Origin: Corynebacterium rouxii
Lineage (GTDB): Bacteria; Actinomycetota; Actinomycetes; Mycobacteriales; Mycobacteriaceae
DNA: 64,000 nucleotides
Assembly (NCBI RefSeq): GCF_902702935.1
Contig: NZ_LR738855.1
Span: forward strand, 372,001-436,000
Reading direction: 5' to 3'
The notes below the pieces were generated by a model. It did not search any database. It worked only from the letters and a program-made list of their open reading frames with translations, and was not told the DNA's origin. The position numbers were made by a program, and so were the translations under genes. Shown here in pieces: positions 47,025 to 55,750 of the stretch (its first letter is position 1; every line of letters starts with the position of its first letter).

Positions 47025-48017
47025 ATGGGCAACGGTACGCGAGTTGATCTCGGCGAGCAAAACCTCAATGAGGAGATTGCGGCCGGAATGATCCGCGTCG
47101 AGGATCTCTTACGGGAAGAACTTTCCAAAGGAGAAGATTTTCTCGTAGAAAAGGTCATGCACCTAGCGGAGGCAGGCGGGAAACGATTCCGCCCGATGTT
47201 TGCGCTGCTGGCATCACAATATGGCTCGCAGCCAATGAGCGAGAACGTTATCAAAGCTGCAGTGGTGGTGGAAATGACCCACCTCGCCACGTTGTATCAC
47301 GACGACGTGATGGATGAGGCTGACAAACGCCGTGGCGTTGATAGCGCCAACTTCAGGTGGAACAACTCCGTTGCCATCTTGGCCGGCGACATCCTCCTTG
47401 CGCACGTGGCACGTCTCATGGCCGACCTTGGGGTAGAAACCGTGGCGCACTTCTCGGAGACGTTCGCCGAATTGGTCACCGGACAGATGCGTGAAACCAT
47501 CGGTGCCCGCGACGGCGATCCTATCGAGCACTACCTCAACGTGATCAACGAGAAAACCGGCGTGCTGATCGCTTCCGCTGGATTCCTTGGCTCCATGCAT
47601 GCGGGAGCCCCAGCCGAGCATGTAGAGGCGCTACGCGCTTATGGCCGCGCCATCGGCATGGTGTTCCAAATCGTCGACGACATCATCGACATCTTCTCCG
47701 ACACCACCGATTCCGGTAAAACCCCTGGCACCGATCTTCGCGAGGGCGTGTTCACCCTCCCAGTGCTCTATGCGCTGAGCGAAGACACCGCAGTCGGAGA
47801 AGAACTACGTACCATCCTCACCGGACCGCTTACCGACGACGTCACCGTCGCGCACACTCTCGACCTCCTTGCCCGTTCCACAGGTCGCGAACGCGCGCTT
47901 GCCGACGTCCACCGCTATCTCGAAGAAGCGGAACGTCAGCTGGCCCTGTTGCCTCAGAACTCCACCACGGATGCCCTTCGTAGTCTTGCACGTTACACCG
48001 TGAAACGAGTTGGATAA
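47025..48017 (+). CDS. ispB: Trans-polyprenyl diphosphate synthase
   Basis: Builds the all-trans octaprenyl/nonaprenyl chain for menaquinone (inferred). 330 residues; the first Asp-rich motif is LYHDDVMDEADKRRG (about 90-104) and the second QIVDDIIDIFSDT (about 215-227), with GGKRFRPMF near residue 50. Divergent from menJ and close to the other menaquinone genes, like grcC1 in mycobacteria. Followed by tRNA-Tyr. Confidence 0.93.
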   Translation: MGNGTRVDLGEQNLNEEIAAGMIRVEDLLREELSKGEDFLVEKVMHLAEAGGKRFRPMFALLASQYGSQPMSENVIKAAVVVEMTHLATLYHDDVMDEADKRRGVDSANFRWNNSVAILAGDILLAHVARLMADLGVETVAHFSETFAELVTGQMRETIGARDGDPIEHYLNVINEKTGVLIASAGFLGSMHAGAPAEHVEALRAYGRAIGMVFQIVDDIIDIFSDTTDSGKTPGTDLREGVFTLPVLYALSEDTAVGEELRTILTGPLTDDVTVAHTLDLLARSTGRERALADVHRYLEEAERQLALLPQNSTTDALRSLARYTVKRVG

Positions 48018-48068
48018 CCTGCGGATTTGCTGTTTGTCTAGGGTGCTGTGCTAAATTCTATCAAGCAC

Positions 48069-48150
48069 GCCAGGTTGCCCGAGCGGCCAAAGGGAGCGGA
48101 CTGTAAATCCGTCGGCATTGCCTACAGAAGTTCGAATCTTCTACCTGGCA
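48069..48150 (+). tRNA. tRNA-Tyr (GTA)
   Basis: Acceptor stem GCCAGGT/ACCTGGC with discriminator A, anticodon GTA in CTGTAAA, long variable arm, TTCGAAT in the T loop. 82 bases, CCA not encoded. Confidence 0.95.
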
Positions 48151-48156
48151 CAGTGC

Positions 48157-48190
48157 AAGCCCCGTCACTTTTCAAGTGGCGGGGCTTTTC
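48157..48190 (+). terminator. Terminator after tRNA-Tyr
   Basis: AAGCCCCGTCACTT pairs with AAGTGGCGGGGCTT (one G-U pair) around a TTC loop, followed by TTCG/TTTC. Confidence 0.8.
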
Positions 48191-48248
48191 GTTTCTCTGG
48201 CGGATTCTAGGGGTCGTGCTCTTAAACGCATTAAGGTCATGAAAAAAC

Positions 48249-48269
48249 GTTCAAAAACATGTTTTGAAC
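48249..48269. promoter_or_regulatory. 21-bp palindrome upstream of tRNA-Thr
   Basis: GTTCAAAA-ACATG-TTTTGAAC, a perfect 8-bp dyad with five-base spacer, in the 170-base space between the tRNA-Tyr terminator and tRNA-Thr. AAAACATGTTTT inside it is also a perfect palindrome. Candidate operator; it does not fit LexA or DtxR. Confidence 0.35.
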
Positions 48270-48361
48270 TGGGGATTTGTGTTTAAACAATGATTCGGGT
48301 TAATCTTTTGGAGGCTTCAACGGAGCGGGTCAGAAAAGCTGACACATTCTAAAGAGGCTGT

Positions 48362-48434
48362 GCCCCCTTAGCTCAGTCGGCAGAGCGTTTCCATGGTAAG
48401 GAAAAGGTCGACAGTTCGATTCTGTCAGGGGGCT
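48362..48434 (+). tRNA. tRNA-Thr (GGT)
   Basis: Acceptor GCCCCCT/AGGGGGC, discriminator T, anticodon loop ATGGTAA, T loop TTCGATT. First of three tRNAs preceding secE. Confidence 0.95.
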
Positions 48435-48472
48435 CTGTTCTTTTATCCGGGGTTTACCGGATAAGGGAGTGG

Positions 48473-48544
48473 GGCGGTGTAGCTCAGTGGTAGAGCAAAC
48501 GACTCATAATCGTTGTGTCGAGAGTTCAATTCTCTCCATCGCTA
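48473..48544 (+). tRNA. tRNA-Met (CAT), elongator type
   Basis: Acceptor GGCGGTG/CATCGCT with G-U pairs, anticodon loop TCATAAT, T loop TTCAATT. It lacks the features of initiator tRNA. A small hairpin (TTATCCGG/CCGGATAA) separates it from tRNA-Thr. Confidence 0.93.
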
Positions 48545-48572
48545 CTATCTTTCAGAGATGAAAGAGGCGCCT

Positions 48573-48645
<73 letters not shown>

Positions 48646-48653
48646 CAAAATGA

Positions 48654-48686
48654 AAGCGCTGAGCACTTACGTGTTCAGCGCTTTTT
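48654..48686 (+). terminator. Terminator after tRNA-Trp
   Basis: AAGCGCTGAGCAC pairs with GTGTTCAGCGCTT (13 bp, one G-U) around TTAC and is followed by TTTG; it separates the tRNAs from secE. Confidence 0.85.
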
Positions 48687-48710
48687 GCTTAATCGCTATT
48701 CTGATATAGT
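48683..48710 (+). promoter_or_regulatory. secE promoter candidate
   Basis: TATAGT at 48705-48710 with TTTTGC 16 bases upstream (or TTGCTT at 14). The -35 overlaps the tail of the tRNA-Trp terminator. A leader of about 30 bases with AAGGAG precedes the GTG of secE. Confidence 0.5.
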
Positions 48711-48747
48711 TTCTACGTCATACCAATTTTCAACATCAAGGAGAGCT

Positions 48748-49053
48748 GTGAGCGATCAACAGCCACGCCCAACGGGTAAGCGCCAGCTTGCTGGTGTTAG
48801 CACTACGTCCACCGCTTCCTACGAGGCGAAGAAAGTCGCCCCAACGGGTGGCGACGACGAGCGTAAGGGGAACAAGGTTGTTTCTTTCGTCCCTGAAGTA
48901 GCTTCAGAGATGAAGAAGGTTATTTGGCCCACCGCGCAGCAGATGATGAGCTACACGTTGATCGTGTTTGCTTTCCTTATCTTGGTCACTGCTTTAGTTT
49001 CCGGTATTGACTTTTTAGCCGGCCTCGGAGTTGAGAAGGTGCTTACTAAGTAG
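48748..49053 (+). CDS. secE: Preprotein translocase subunit SecE
   Basis: A 101-residue SecYEG subunit. A hydrophilic N-terminal extension (about 1-45) precedes the conserved amphipathic segment VASEMKKVIWPTAQQM and one membrane helix (about 68-90). GTG at 48748 follows AAGGAG with a good spacing; the open frame extends back through tRNA-Trp but that part is not coding. Followed by nusG. Confidence 0.93.
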   Translation: MSDQQPRPTGKRQLAGVSTTSTASYEAKKVAPTGGDDERKGNKVVSFVPEVASEMKKVIWPTAQQMMSYTLIVFAFLILVTALVSGIDFLAGLGVEKVLTK

Positions 49054-49077
49054 GTAAGCTACTAAAAAAGGTTTTAT

Positions 49078-49105
49078 ATCCCGCAGATCCTCGGATCGGC
49101 GGGAT
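49078..49105 (+). terminator. Hairpin between secE and nusG
   Basis: ATCCCGC-A-GATCC-TC-GGATC-G-GCGGGAT folds into a 7+5 bp stem and is followed by AATTTATT rather than a U run. It could be a weak terminator or an RNA-processing site. Confidence 0.5.
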
Positions 49106-49146
49106 AATTTATTGGGTAGACTTCTGGAAAACGAGGAGAATGACGG

Positions 49147-49938
49147 ATGAGCGAAGAAAACAGCTTTGCAGAAGCCTTTGATGAGGCCGTACAAAACACC
49201 ATTTCCGCTGAGGCTGAAGAGATCACCGCTGACGGCGAACTCGAGGTCGTGGAAGAAACTGCTCAAGAGGCAGATCTCACCGGCGGTGAGAAGAATGAAG
49301 ACGCTGAGTACAAGGCGCGTCTGCGCAAATACACCCGTGAGCTGAAGAAGCTTCCAGGTGCTTGGTACATCATTCAGTGCTACTCGGGATACGAGAACAA
49401 GGTAAAGACCAACCTTGATATGCGTGCCCAGACCCTCGAGGTTGAAGACTCCATCTTCGACGTGGTTGTTCCTATCGAGCAGGCAATCGAGCTTCGCGAC
49501 GGCAAGCGCAAACTGGTCAAGCGCAAGCTGCTGCCAGGCTACGTCTTGGTTCGTATGGACATTAACGACCGCTCATGGTCCGTTGTTCGCGATACTCCGG
49601 GTGTCACCAGCTTCGTGGGTAACGAGGGCAACGCCACCCCAGTGAAGCACCGTGACGTCGCTAAGTTCCTCATGCCTCAGGAGGCTACCGAGTCCGAGGC
49701 TGTTAACGCTGAGGGCGAGAAGGTCGTCGCAATGCCTACCGATTCCACCAAGCCAAAGACTGCCGTGGACTTTGAGGTTGGCGAGGCCGTCACCATTTTG
49801 TCCGGTGCTTTTGCCTCTGTTTCCGCCACCATTTCGGGCATCGACCACGAGAACGCAAAGATTCAGGCACTGGTATCGATCTTCGGCCGTGAAACCCCAG
49901 TTGAACTGGCCTTCGATCAGGTTGAGAAGATCAGCTAA
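49147..49938 (+). CDS. nusG: Transcription termination/antitermination protein NusG
   Basis: A 263-residue RNA-polymerase-associated factor. An acidic N-terminal extension (about 1-60) is typical of actinobacteria. The NGN domain begins [16 protein letters not shown] (about 72-87) and includes [11 protein letters not shown]; the C-terminal KOW domain contains [38 protein letters not shown] upstream supplies the ribosome site. Followed by a 143-base leader before rplK. Confidence 0.96.
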   Translation: MSEENSFAEAFDEAVQNTISAEAEEITADGELEVVEETAQEADLTGGEKNEDAEYKARLRKYTRELKKLPGAWYIIQCYSGYENKVKTNLDMRAQTLEVEDSIFDVVVPIEQAIELRDGKRKLVKRKLLPGYVLVRMDINDRSWSVVRDTPGVTSFVGNEGNATPVKHRDVAKFLMPQEATESEAVNAEGEKVVAMPTDSTKPKTAVDFEVGEAVTILSGAFASVSATISGIDHENAKIQALVSIFGRETPVELAFDQVEKIS

Positions 49939-50081
49939 CATCCTGTAGTGTTGTTGCTCGCGTGTTTTTCACGCGTATTCATACATTTCCCGGTGGCCGA
50001 GTTACGTTTAGGGGCTCGGCATCCGGACAGTCACATAAGCTCCATCGCTTATAGGGCTGTTAACAAGGAAGAGGTAATTCG

Positions 50082-50510
50082 ATGGCTCCGAAGAAGAAGG
50101 TCACCGGCCTTATCAAGCTGCAGATTCAGGCTGGACAGGCAAACCCTGCTCCTCCAGTCGGCCCAGCTCTTGGTGCTCACGGCGTGAACATCATGGAGTT
50201 CTGCAAGGCTTACAACGCTGCGACTGAGAACCAGCGCGGCAACGTGGTCCCAGTTGAGATCACCGTGTACGAAGACCGCTCCTTCGACTTCAAGTTGAAG
50301 ACTCCACCTGCTGCTAAGCTGCTGCTCAAGGCTGCTGGTCTGCAGAAGGGCTCCGGTGTTCCTCACACCCAAAAGGTTGGCTCCGTGACCATGGATCAGG
50401 TCAAGGAAATCGCACAGACCAAGATGGAAGACCTCAACGCTAACGACATCGAGAACGCTGCGCGCATCATCGCTGGTACCGCACGTTCCATGGGTATCGA
50501 GGTTAAGTAA
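50082..50510 (+). CDS. rplK: Large-subunit ribosomal protein L11 (uL11)
   Basis: A 142-residue ribosomal stalk-base protein. N-terminal [23 protein letters not shown], then [12 protein letters not shown] and the rRNA-binding C-terminal domain with KMEDLNAND and [13 protein letters not shown]. It binds the GTPase-associated rRNA region, the target of thiopeptides. GAAGAGG ribosome site upstream. Probably co-transcribed with rplA. Confidence 0.98.
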
Positions 50511-50578
50511 TCTCCCCCTTTGTGGCAGGGCCCGCTCCGGCCCGTACACCACACATCCACTACTTTTAAGGATTAACA

Positions 50579-51286
50579 ATGAGCAAGAACTCAAAGGCTT
50601 TCAAGGCCGCTGCTGAAAAAATCGACAAGGGTCGTTTGTACACCCCACTCAAGGCTGCTGAGCTAGTCAAGGAGACCTCCTCCAAGAACTACGACGCAAC
50701 CATCGATGTCGCTATCCGCTTGGGCGTTGACCCACGCAAGGCTGACCAGCTGGTCCGTGGCACCGTCTCCCTGCCAAACGGCACCGGTAAGACCGTTCGC
50801 GTTGCTGTTTTCGCAGAGGGCGAGAAGGCTACCGAGGCACAGGCTGCAGGCGCAGACATCGTTGGCACCACTGAGCTGATCGAGCAGATCACCGCTGGCA
50901 CCATCGAGTTCGACGTTGCTATCGCTACCCCAGACCAGATGGCTAAGGTCGGCCGCGTTGCTCGCGTCCTGGGCCCACGTGGTCTCATGCCTAACCCTAA
51001 GACCGGTACCGTTACCAACGACGTTGCTAAGGCTATCGCCGAGGTTAAGGGCGGTAAGATCTCCTTCCGCGTTGACAAGGCTGCCAACCTGCACGCAATC
51101 ATTGGTAAGGCATCTTTCGATGCTGAGAAGCTGGCTGAGAACTACGGTGCTCTCCTCGACGAGATCAACCGCATCAAGCCTTCTTCCGCTAAGGGCGTCT
51201 ATGTGAAGAAGGTTACCCTTGCTTCCACCTCTGGCCCTGGTGTTCCAGTGGATCCTTCTGTCCAGAAGAACTACACCCAGGCTTAA
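50579..51286 (+). CDS. rplA: Large-subunit ribosomal protein L1 (uL1)
   Basis: A 235-residue L1-stalk protein. Recognisable segments are [50 protein letters not shown] and [15 protein letters not shown] strong terminator follows six bases after the stop, ending the rplK-rplA transcript. Confidence 0.98.
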   Translation: MSKNSKAFKAAAEKIDKGRLYTPLKAAELVKETSSKNYDATIDVAIRLGVDPRKADQLVRGTVSLPNGTGKTVRVAVFAEGEKATEAQAAGADIVGTTELIEQITAGTIEFDVAIATPDQMAKVGRVARVLGPRGLMPNPKTGTVTNDVAKAIAEVKGGKISFRVDKAANLHAIIGKASFDAEKLAENYGALLDEINRIKPSSAKGVYVKKVTLASTSGPGVPVDPSVQKNYTQA

Positions 51287-51291
51287 AGATT

Positions 51292-51325
51292 TCCCCCTGA
51301 GCTGCAAAGTTCGGGGGGATTTTTC
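51292..51325 (+). terminator. Terminator after rplA
   Basis: TCCCCCTGAGCT pairs with AGTTCGGGGGGA (12 bp, two G-U pairs) closed by a GCAA tetraloop and followed by TTTTTC. Confidence 0.92.
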
Positions 51326-51331
51326 TATGAT

Positions 51332-51360
51332 TTGCACTGTTGTGGAATTGATGATAGGGT
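51332..51360 (+). promoter_or_regulatory. rplJ promoter
   Basis: TTGCAC (51332-51337) and TAGGGT (51355-51360) separated by 17 bases, right after the rplA terminator and upstream of the L10 leader. Confidence 0.65.
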
Positions 51361-51365
51361 TCCAC

Positions 51366-51522
51366 ATTGAAGTTTGAATGATTTCAAGTTTCACCGAAGA
51401 CCGTCGGTCAGCCGTTAAGGCTCGAAGGATTCCCCCGCGGAACGGCCCACGCAGGAGACACTGAAGAGTTCACAATCCTTTCGGATTATGTGCGCCTCGT
51501 GCTCTTGCACGGGGCTTTTTTG
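51366..51522 (+). ncRNA. Ribosomal protein L10 leader with attenuator
   Basis: The 230-base untranslated region before rplJ has the arrangement of the L10 leader: paired segments around GAAGACCGTCGGTC and CCGTTAAGGCTCGAAGG, then CGGAACGGCCC and AGGAGACA, followed by a terminator-like hairpin GCCTCGTGC/GCACGGGGC with TTTTTT at 51516-51521. Excess L10-(L12)4 complex binds such leaders to repress rplJL. The exact fold was not computed. Confidence 0.65.
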
Positions 51523-51595
51523 TTGGCTGATTGCTTTCATTGAAGTCTCGGCGGATCAGACAACAAAAGATATACATGAGGAAGGAGGCGAAGTA

Positions 51596-52111
51596 ATGGC
51601 AAATCCAAAGAACACCGAGTCCCTCGCAGAGCTGAAGAACCGCTTTGCAGACATTGACTCTGTATTCGTCACGGAATACCGTGGCCTGACCGTTGCTCAG
51701 ATCACTGAGCTGCGTCGTGCTCTGGGTTCTGATGTCCAGTACTCCGTCGCCAAGAACACCCTGATCAAGCTTGCTGCAAAGGAAGCTGGCATCGAGGGCC
51801 TTGATGATATCCTCACCGGCCCAACCGCTGTTGCCTTCATTAAGGGTGAGGCTGTTGATGCCGCTAAGGCTATGAAGAAGTTCGCTTCTGAAAACAAGGC
51901 ATTCGTTATCAAGGGTGGCTACATGGATGGCAACGCTCTGAGCGCAGCTCAGGTCGATGCTATTGCCGAGCTTGACAACCGCGAGACCACTCTCGCAAAG
52001 CTTGCCGGCGCCATGAAGGGCAACTTGGCAAAGGCCGCTGGCCTGTTCAACGCTCCAGCTTCTCAGGTTGCACGCCTCGGCGCTGCACTCCAGGAGAAGA
52101 AGGAAGCGTAA
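51596..52111 (+). CDS. rplJ: Large-subunit ribosomal protein L10 (uL10)
   Basis: A 171-residue protein anchoring L7/L12 dimers to the ribosome. [23 protein letters not shown] and [16 protein letters not shown] are the RNA-binding part; the C-terminal helix ([22 protein letters not shown]) binds L12. ATG 51596 follows GGAAGGAGG with a seven-base spacer, ruling out upstream in-frame starts inside the leader. Autoregulation through the leader is expected. Confidence 0.97.
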   Translation: MANPKNTESLAELKNRFADIDSVFVTEYRGLTVAQITELRRALGSDVQYSVAKNTLIKLAAKEAGIEGLDDILTGPTAVAFIKGEAVDAAKAMKKFASENKAFVIKGGYMDGNALSAAQVDAIAELDNRETTLAKLAGAMKGNLAKAAGLFNAPASQVARLGAALQEKKEA

Positions 52112-52154
52112 AGCTCCACAACTTCACTAAATTTTTACCGAAAGGAATACCATT

Positions 52155-52535
52155 ATGGCTAAGCTCACCAAGGACGAGCTCATTGAGGCTTTCAAGGAAA
52201 TGACCCTGATCGAGCTCTCCGAGTTCGTTAAGGAATTCGAAGAGGTCTTCGAGGTTACCGCTGCTGCTCCAGTTGCTGTTGCTGCTGCAGGCGCTGCTCC
52301 AGCTGCTGCTGAAGAAGAGAAGACCGAGTTCGACGTTGTTCTCGAGGACGCAGGTGCTAAGAAGATCGGCGTTATTAAGGCTGTCCGCGAGCTCGTTTCC
52401 GGCTTGGGCCTGAAGGAAGCTAAGGAGCTCGTTGAGGGTGCTCCTAAGGCTATCCTCGAGGGTGCTAACAAGGACGACGCTGAGGCTGCAAAGGCTAAGC
52501 TCGAAGAGGCTGGCGCAAAGGTTACCCTTAAGTAA
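52155..52535 (+). CDS. rplL: Large-subunit ribosomal protein L7/L12 (bL12)
   Basis: A 126-residue stalk protein. N-terminal dimerisation helices (about 1-32), an Ala-rich hinge (about 35-53) and the C-terminal factor-binding domain with [23 protein letters not shown] and [19 protein letters not shown] ribosome site. Followed by a terminator. Confidence 0.98.
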   Translation: MAKLTKDELIEAFKEMTLIELSEFVKEFEEVFEVTAAAPVAVAAAGAAPAAAEEEKTEFDVVLEDAGAKKIGVIKAVRELVSGLGLKEAKELVEGAPKAILEGANKDDAEAAKAKLEEAGAKVTLK

Positions 52536-52546
52536 TCTCTTGATTA

Positions 52547-52582
52547 AGCTCCCGTTCCACTCTGTGGGCGGGAGTTTTTTCG
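52547..52582 (+). terminator. Terminator after rplL
   Basis: CTCCCG (52549-52554) pairs with CGGGAG (52569-52574), with CCAC/GTGG stacked inside around TCT, followed by TTTTTT. Confidence 0.85.
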
Positions 52583-52595
52583 TACCCCCCGATAC

Positions 52596-52623
52596 TGAAA
52601 ATGATTGTGATGTGCACTAATAT
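52596..52623 (+). promoter_or_regulatory. Zur-box-like operator and promoter of the zinc transporter operon
   Basis: TGAAAAT-G-ATTGTGA (52596-52610) resembles the Zur/Fur-type palindrome TGATAAT-G-ATTATCA at 11-12 of 15 positions. A -10 TAATAT lies at 52618-52623, 39 bases before the GTG, so the box covers the -35 region. Zinc repression of related transporters by Zur is established in C. diphtheriae. Confidence 0.5.
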
Positions 52624-52661
52624 GTTTAGAGTTGATTTCATGCATATTGGAGGCAGGTTTC

Positions 52662-54131
52662 GTGGTCAGGGTGCGCTCACTACTAGCGGTACTTGCGATA
52701 GCAACGGTGAGCGGCTGTGCTGCGCCTGCGGAGCAACATCATCGCACTGAGGTGGTAGCAACCACCCCAATTGTTGCTGATCTCGTCCGTCACGTCGCAG
52801 GGGATCGGGCCGAGGTGACAGCACTTATGCCACCAGGGGTTGATCCTCATACATATGAGCCGCGGCTACGCGCGGTACGTGACATCGCCAATGCTGATAT
52901 AGCTTTTACTAACGGGCTGCTGCTAGAGCCGCACAGCCTATACACCACCATCGAAGAAGCGCTTCCAGATAACGCTCCGATGGTTCCACTGGCGGAGCAA
53001 GTAACCTCCTATGGTGGAAAACTCAAGCCTCTCGTGGAAAACATCGCCCTTGATACGGTGTGGCTGGGCATGCGTATCGTTGGCAAGGCCGACTCAGAAG
53101 TTGAGATCGTTACCGAGAAGATCGACGGCCCCGAGGATTCCAAAGCAACGGCCTACATTACCTCTACCTTTGGTGTCCCAGAGCTTGTGTTTGATGAGGA
53201 AGGTGACAACTACTTTTTGCCTGCCGACGCCCACACTCACGTGTCATGGTCGTTTAGCAAGCCGGGAATGTACCACCTCACCTTCGCTGCAAAGGTAAAA
53301 GGGGAACTGGTCGCACGGAATACCATCAATGTCGCCGTAGGTGTGGATGCTCCCAATGATGTGCTCGATGGGGGACACGTCGATATTGCCGTAGATCTGG
53401 CGCACAAAAACATTATGCTGCGCGGTGATAGCCCAGACGGCACCAATATTGCTTACGACTACGATCCCGCAACCACCACGATCAGCGTTCCTAACAGCAC
53501 CTTGCAGCAAATTCCCGCGCAGTACCGTTTCATGGGACGCCCAGGTGATGAGGTGTATCTGTTGCCCCAAGCGGTGCTCGGTAAGCACGTGCACGGTGAG
53601 GTCGACCCGCATGTGTGGCACAACATGGCAAACGCTCGTGCCATGGTGGAGGCAATCCGCGACAAACTCGGTGAGGTAGATCCCGCAGGTGCCCAAACCT
53701 ATAGTGCCAATGCCGCGGCCTATATTGCTGAGATCGATCGCGTGAACAAAGAGGTGCGCAGCACCCTAGACACCATCCCCAAGAAGAATCGGCACTTGGT
53801 CACTACTCACGACGGCTACTCCTATCTCGGAGATGCCTACGGGCTCAGTATTGCTGGGTTTGTCAGCCCCAACCCGTCGGTGGAGCCGTCGCCACGCGAT
53901 ATTATTGCGTTGACGCGCACTTTGGAAAACCTGCATGTGCCAGCGGTGTTTATCGAGCCGCAGCTTGCACTTCGCGCTAACCACCTCACCGTCACGGCAG
54001 ACAAGCTCGGCATTCAAGTGTGTCGCATCTACGGCGATTCCCTCGACGATGAGGTGCCCACATATCTTGACTTTATGAAGTACAACGCGCACTCCCTTGC
54101 GCGGTGTCTCGGACAATCGGAAGGAAAATAA
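52662..54131 (+). CDS. Zinc-type ABC transporter binding lipoprotein with inserted anchored-repeat domain
   Basis: Cluster-9 (ZnuA-type) solute-binding lipoprotein of 489 residues; lipobox VSGC (Cys19). N-lobe from about 28 to 125 with His63 in GVDPHTYEP. An extra segment of about 180 residues (126-305) interrupts the fold and contains the HTHVSWSFSKPGMYHL motif of the actinobacterial surface-anchored-repeat domain. The C-lobe resumes at HVHGEVDPHVWHN (ligand His317) through FIEPQLA. The insert replaces the usual His-rich loop. GTG 52662 follows TTGGAGG; an earlier ATG overlaps the promoter. First gene of the operon; a zinc role is inferred. Confidence 0.88.
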   Translation: MVRVRSLLAVLAIATVSGCAAPAEQHHRTEVVATTPIVADLVRHVAGDRAEVTALMPPGVDPHTYEPRLRAVRDIANADIAFTNGLLLEPHSLYTTIEEALPDNAPMVPLAEQVTSYGGKLKPLVENIALDTVWLGMRIVGKADSEVEIVTEKIDGPEDSKATAYITSTFGVPELVFDEEGDNYFLPADAHTHVSWSFSKPGMYHLTFAAKVKGELVARNTINVAVGVDAPNDVLDGGHVDIAVDLAHKNIMLRGDSPDGTNIAYDYDPATTTISVPNSTLQQIPAQYRFMGRPGDEVYLLPQAVLGKHVHGEVDPHVWHNMANARAMVEAIRDKLGEVDPAGAQTYSANAAAYIAEIDRVNKEVRSTLDTIPKKNRHLVTTHDGYSYLGDAYGLSIAGFVSPNPSVEPSPRDIIALTRTLENLHVPAVFIEPQLALRANHLTVTADKLGIQVCRIYGDSLDDEVPTYLDFMKYNAHSLARCLGQSEGK

Positions 54132-55028
54132 ATGAAACGTATCGCCGCCGCTGTTTGTGCAGCAACCTTAATGTTTGCGCAGCCAGCATATGCACAACAG
54201 GATCCCGCCTTGCAGCAGCAAGTTTCCGAGACGGAAAGCATCGCACCGGCAGGGGAGAAAGTGGTTATCGACCACGGTCACATCGACATCGGAGCCATCG
54301 AAGTCGACGGCGAATTTGACCTCTTGGCTCGCGATGACACGGAAGCACATCCAGTGTGGCGGCACCTCGACGATATGGTGTTTAAAGTATCCGACGCGGC
54401 ACTGCAAACCTTGCCAGAAGACAGCACCTTTGAGTTCACGGGGGCGAAAGCCGGTGACAAAGTCTACGTGGTGCCACAGTCGCAAATCTCGGGCGTGCCA
54501 TGGATCGGCTGGAACTCCCAAGCGCCCAGCATTCAAAAAGTGACTGATCGCGGTGTGACCCTTGAGTTGGCAGGCTATCAAGGCCCTGGCCACTTTAGCT
54601 TGTTCCTGCAAGCAGGTGGCGTGCAAAAACCGCAGGTGATCTGGGACGCCGATGAAAAAGGCGCACAGCCAATGTGGGTGGAACTGAACACGCATACCCA
54701 CGCGAACTGGGTGTTTACTGAGCCAGGCGTGCATCAGGTTGCCGTGCGGTTGAAGCTGCCACGCACCGATGGTACCGAGGTAGAAACCACCCGAGTGCTG
54801 CGGTTTGCCGTCGGTGATGCCAGTGTGGCCGAAGCTCAAAAGGCCACATTTGATGGGGAGATGACTGCGTCGGAAAGCGGTGGAGAGCAGGCGAAGGATA
54901 GCGCAAACATTGGCCTTATCGCAGGTGGTGTTATCGGTGTGATCGTCGTGATTGCAGGCGCTGCGGTCGTGATGAGCCGGCAGTCGGCGCGTCGTCGCGC
55001 TGAGGCAAAGAATGTGGACAATGGCTAA
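54132..55028 (+). CDS. Surface-anchored repeat protein (first)
   Basis: Exported protein of 298 residues: signal peptide 1-21 (ends QPAYAQ), one anchored-repeat domain with the motif NTHTHANWVFTEPGVHQV (about 181-198), and a C-terminal membrane helix (about 260-283) with a basic tail. It follows the binding-protein gene directly and overlaps the ATPase gene by eight bases. This family of domains occurs only next to such ABC transporters in actinobacteria. It may deliver a metal or metal complex to the transporter; the ligand is unknown. Confidence 0.85.
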   Translation: MKRIAAAVCAATLMFAQPAYAQQDPALQQQVSETESIAPAGEKVVIDHGHIDIGAIEVDGEFDLLARDDTEAHPVWRHLDDMVFKVSDAALQTLPEDSTFEFTGAKAGDKVYVVPQSQISGVPWIGWNSQAPSIQKVTDRGVTLELAGYQGPGHFSLFLQAGGVQKPQVIWDADEKGAQPMWVELNTHTHANWVFTEPGVHQVAVRLKLPRTDGTEVETTRVLRFAVGDASVAEAQKATFDGEMTASESGGEQAKDSANIGLIAGGVIGVIVVIAGAAVVMSRQSARRRAEAKNVDNG

Positions 55029-55749
55029 AGTTTTGCAATGTAGTGACCTCCGCGTGTCGCTAAGCGGCCGCGAAGTGGTCAAAGGAATCACCTTCGACGT
55101 AGAAGCGGGTGAGTTTTTAGGGTTGCTCGGGCCCAACGGTGCCGGAAAGACAACCCTCATGCGCGCCATTCTCGGGTTGATCCCCAGCCAGGGAAGCATC
55201 CACGTCGATGGCCGCATTGGGTACGTGCCGCAGCGTCACGAGTTTGCGTGGGACTATCCCATCGACGTTTACCACACCGTGCTCAACGGCCGCGCTGGCA
55301 TGATTGGGTGGTTGCGCCGCCCTAAAGTGGCCGACTTTGCGGCTGTCGACGCCGCCCTCGAGCAGGTACGTTTGACGCATTTGGCGGATCGCCCCATCGG
55401 AGAATTATCCGGTGGCCAGCGTCAACGCGTCCTTGTCGCTAGGGCCCTTGCCACCAAACCTCAATTGCTGCTTTTCGACGAACCCTTCACAGGGCTCGAC
55501 AACCCCAGTACGGAGTTGCTCCTCGATCTTTTCGAGGAACTCGCCCAAGCAGGAAACGCCATCATGATGTCCACACACAACCTGCCAGAGGCGATGGCCG
55601 CGTGCCACCGAGTCCTGTTATTCAATGGGGAAGTGGTGGCAACGGGTGCGCCGTCGCAGATGTTGGAGGCACAACCATGGAAGACCACCTTCCGTGTGGA
55701 GGATGGATCACCGCTGTTGGCGTCGTTAGGCATAGGAAAGGCAAACTAA
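55021..55749 (+). CDS. ABC transporter ATP-binding protein (zinc/manganese type)
   Basis: A 242-residue ATPase subunit. Walker A LGPNGAGKTTLMRA (about 37-50), Q-loop YVPQRHEF, signature LSGGQRQRVLVARAL, Walker B LLLFDEPFTGLD and the H-loop STHN. ATG 55021 lies inside the end of the preceding gene. Pairs with the permease encoded one base downstream. Family subtype (ZnuC/MntB) inferred from the permease and binding protein. Confidence 0.94.
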   Translation: MAKVLQCSDLRVSLSGREVVKGITFDVEAGEFLGLLGPNGAGKTTLMRAILGLIPSQGSIHVDGRIGYVPQRHEFAWDYPIDVYHTVLNGRAGMIGWLRRPKVADFAAVDAALEQVRLTHLADRPIGELSGGQRQRVLVARALATKPQLLLFDEPFTGLDNPSTELLLDLFEELAQAGNAIMMSTHNLPEAMAACHRVLLFNGEVVATGAPSQMLEAQPWKTTFRVEDGSPLLASLGIGKAN

Positions 55750-55750
55750 G

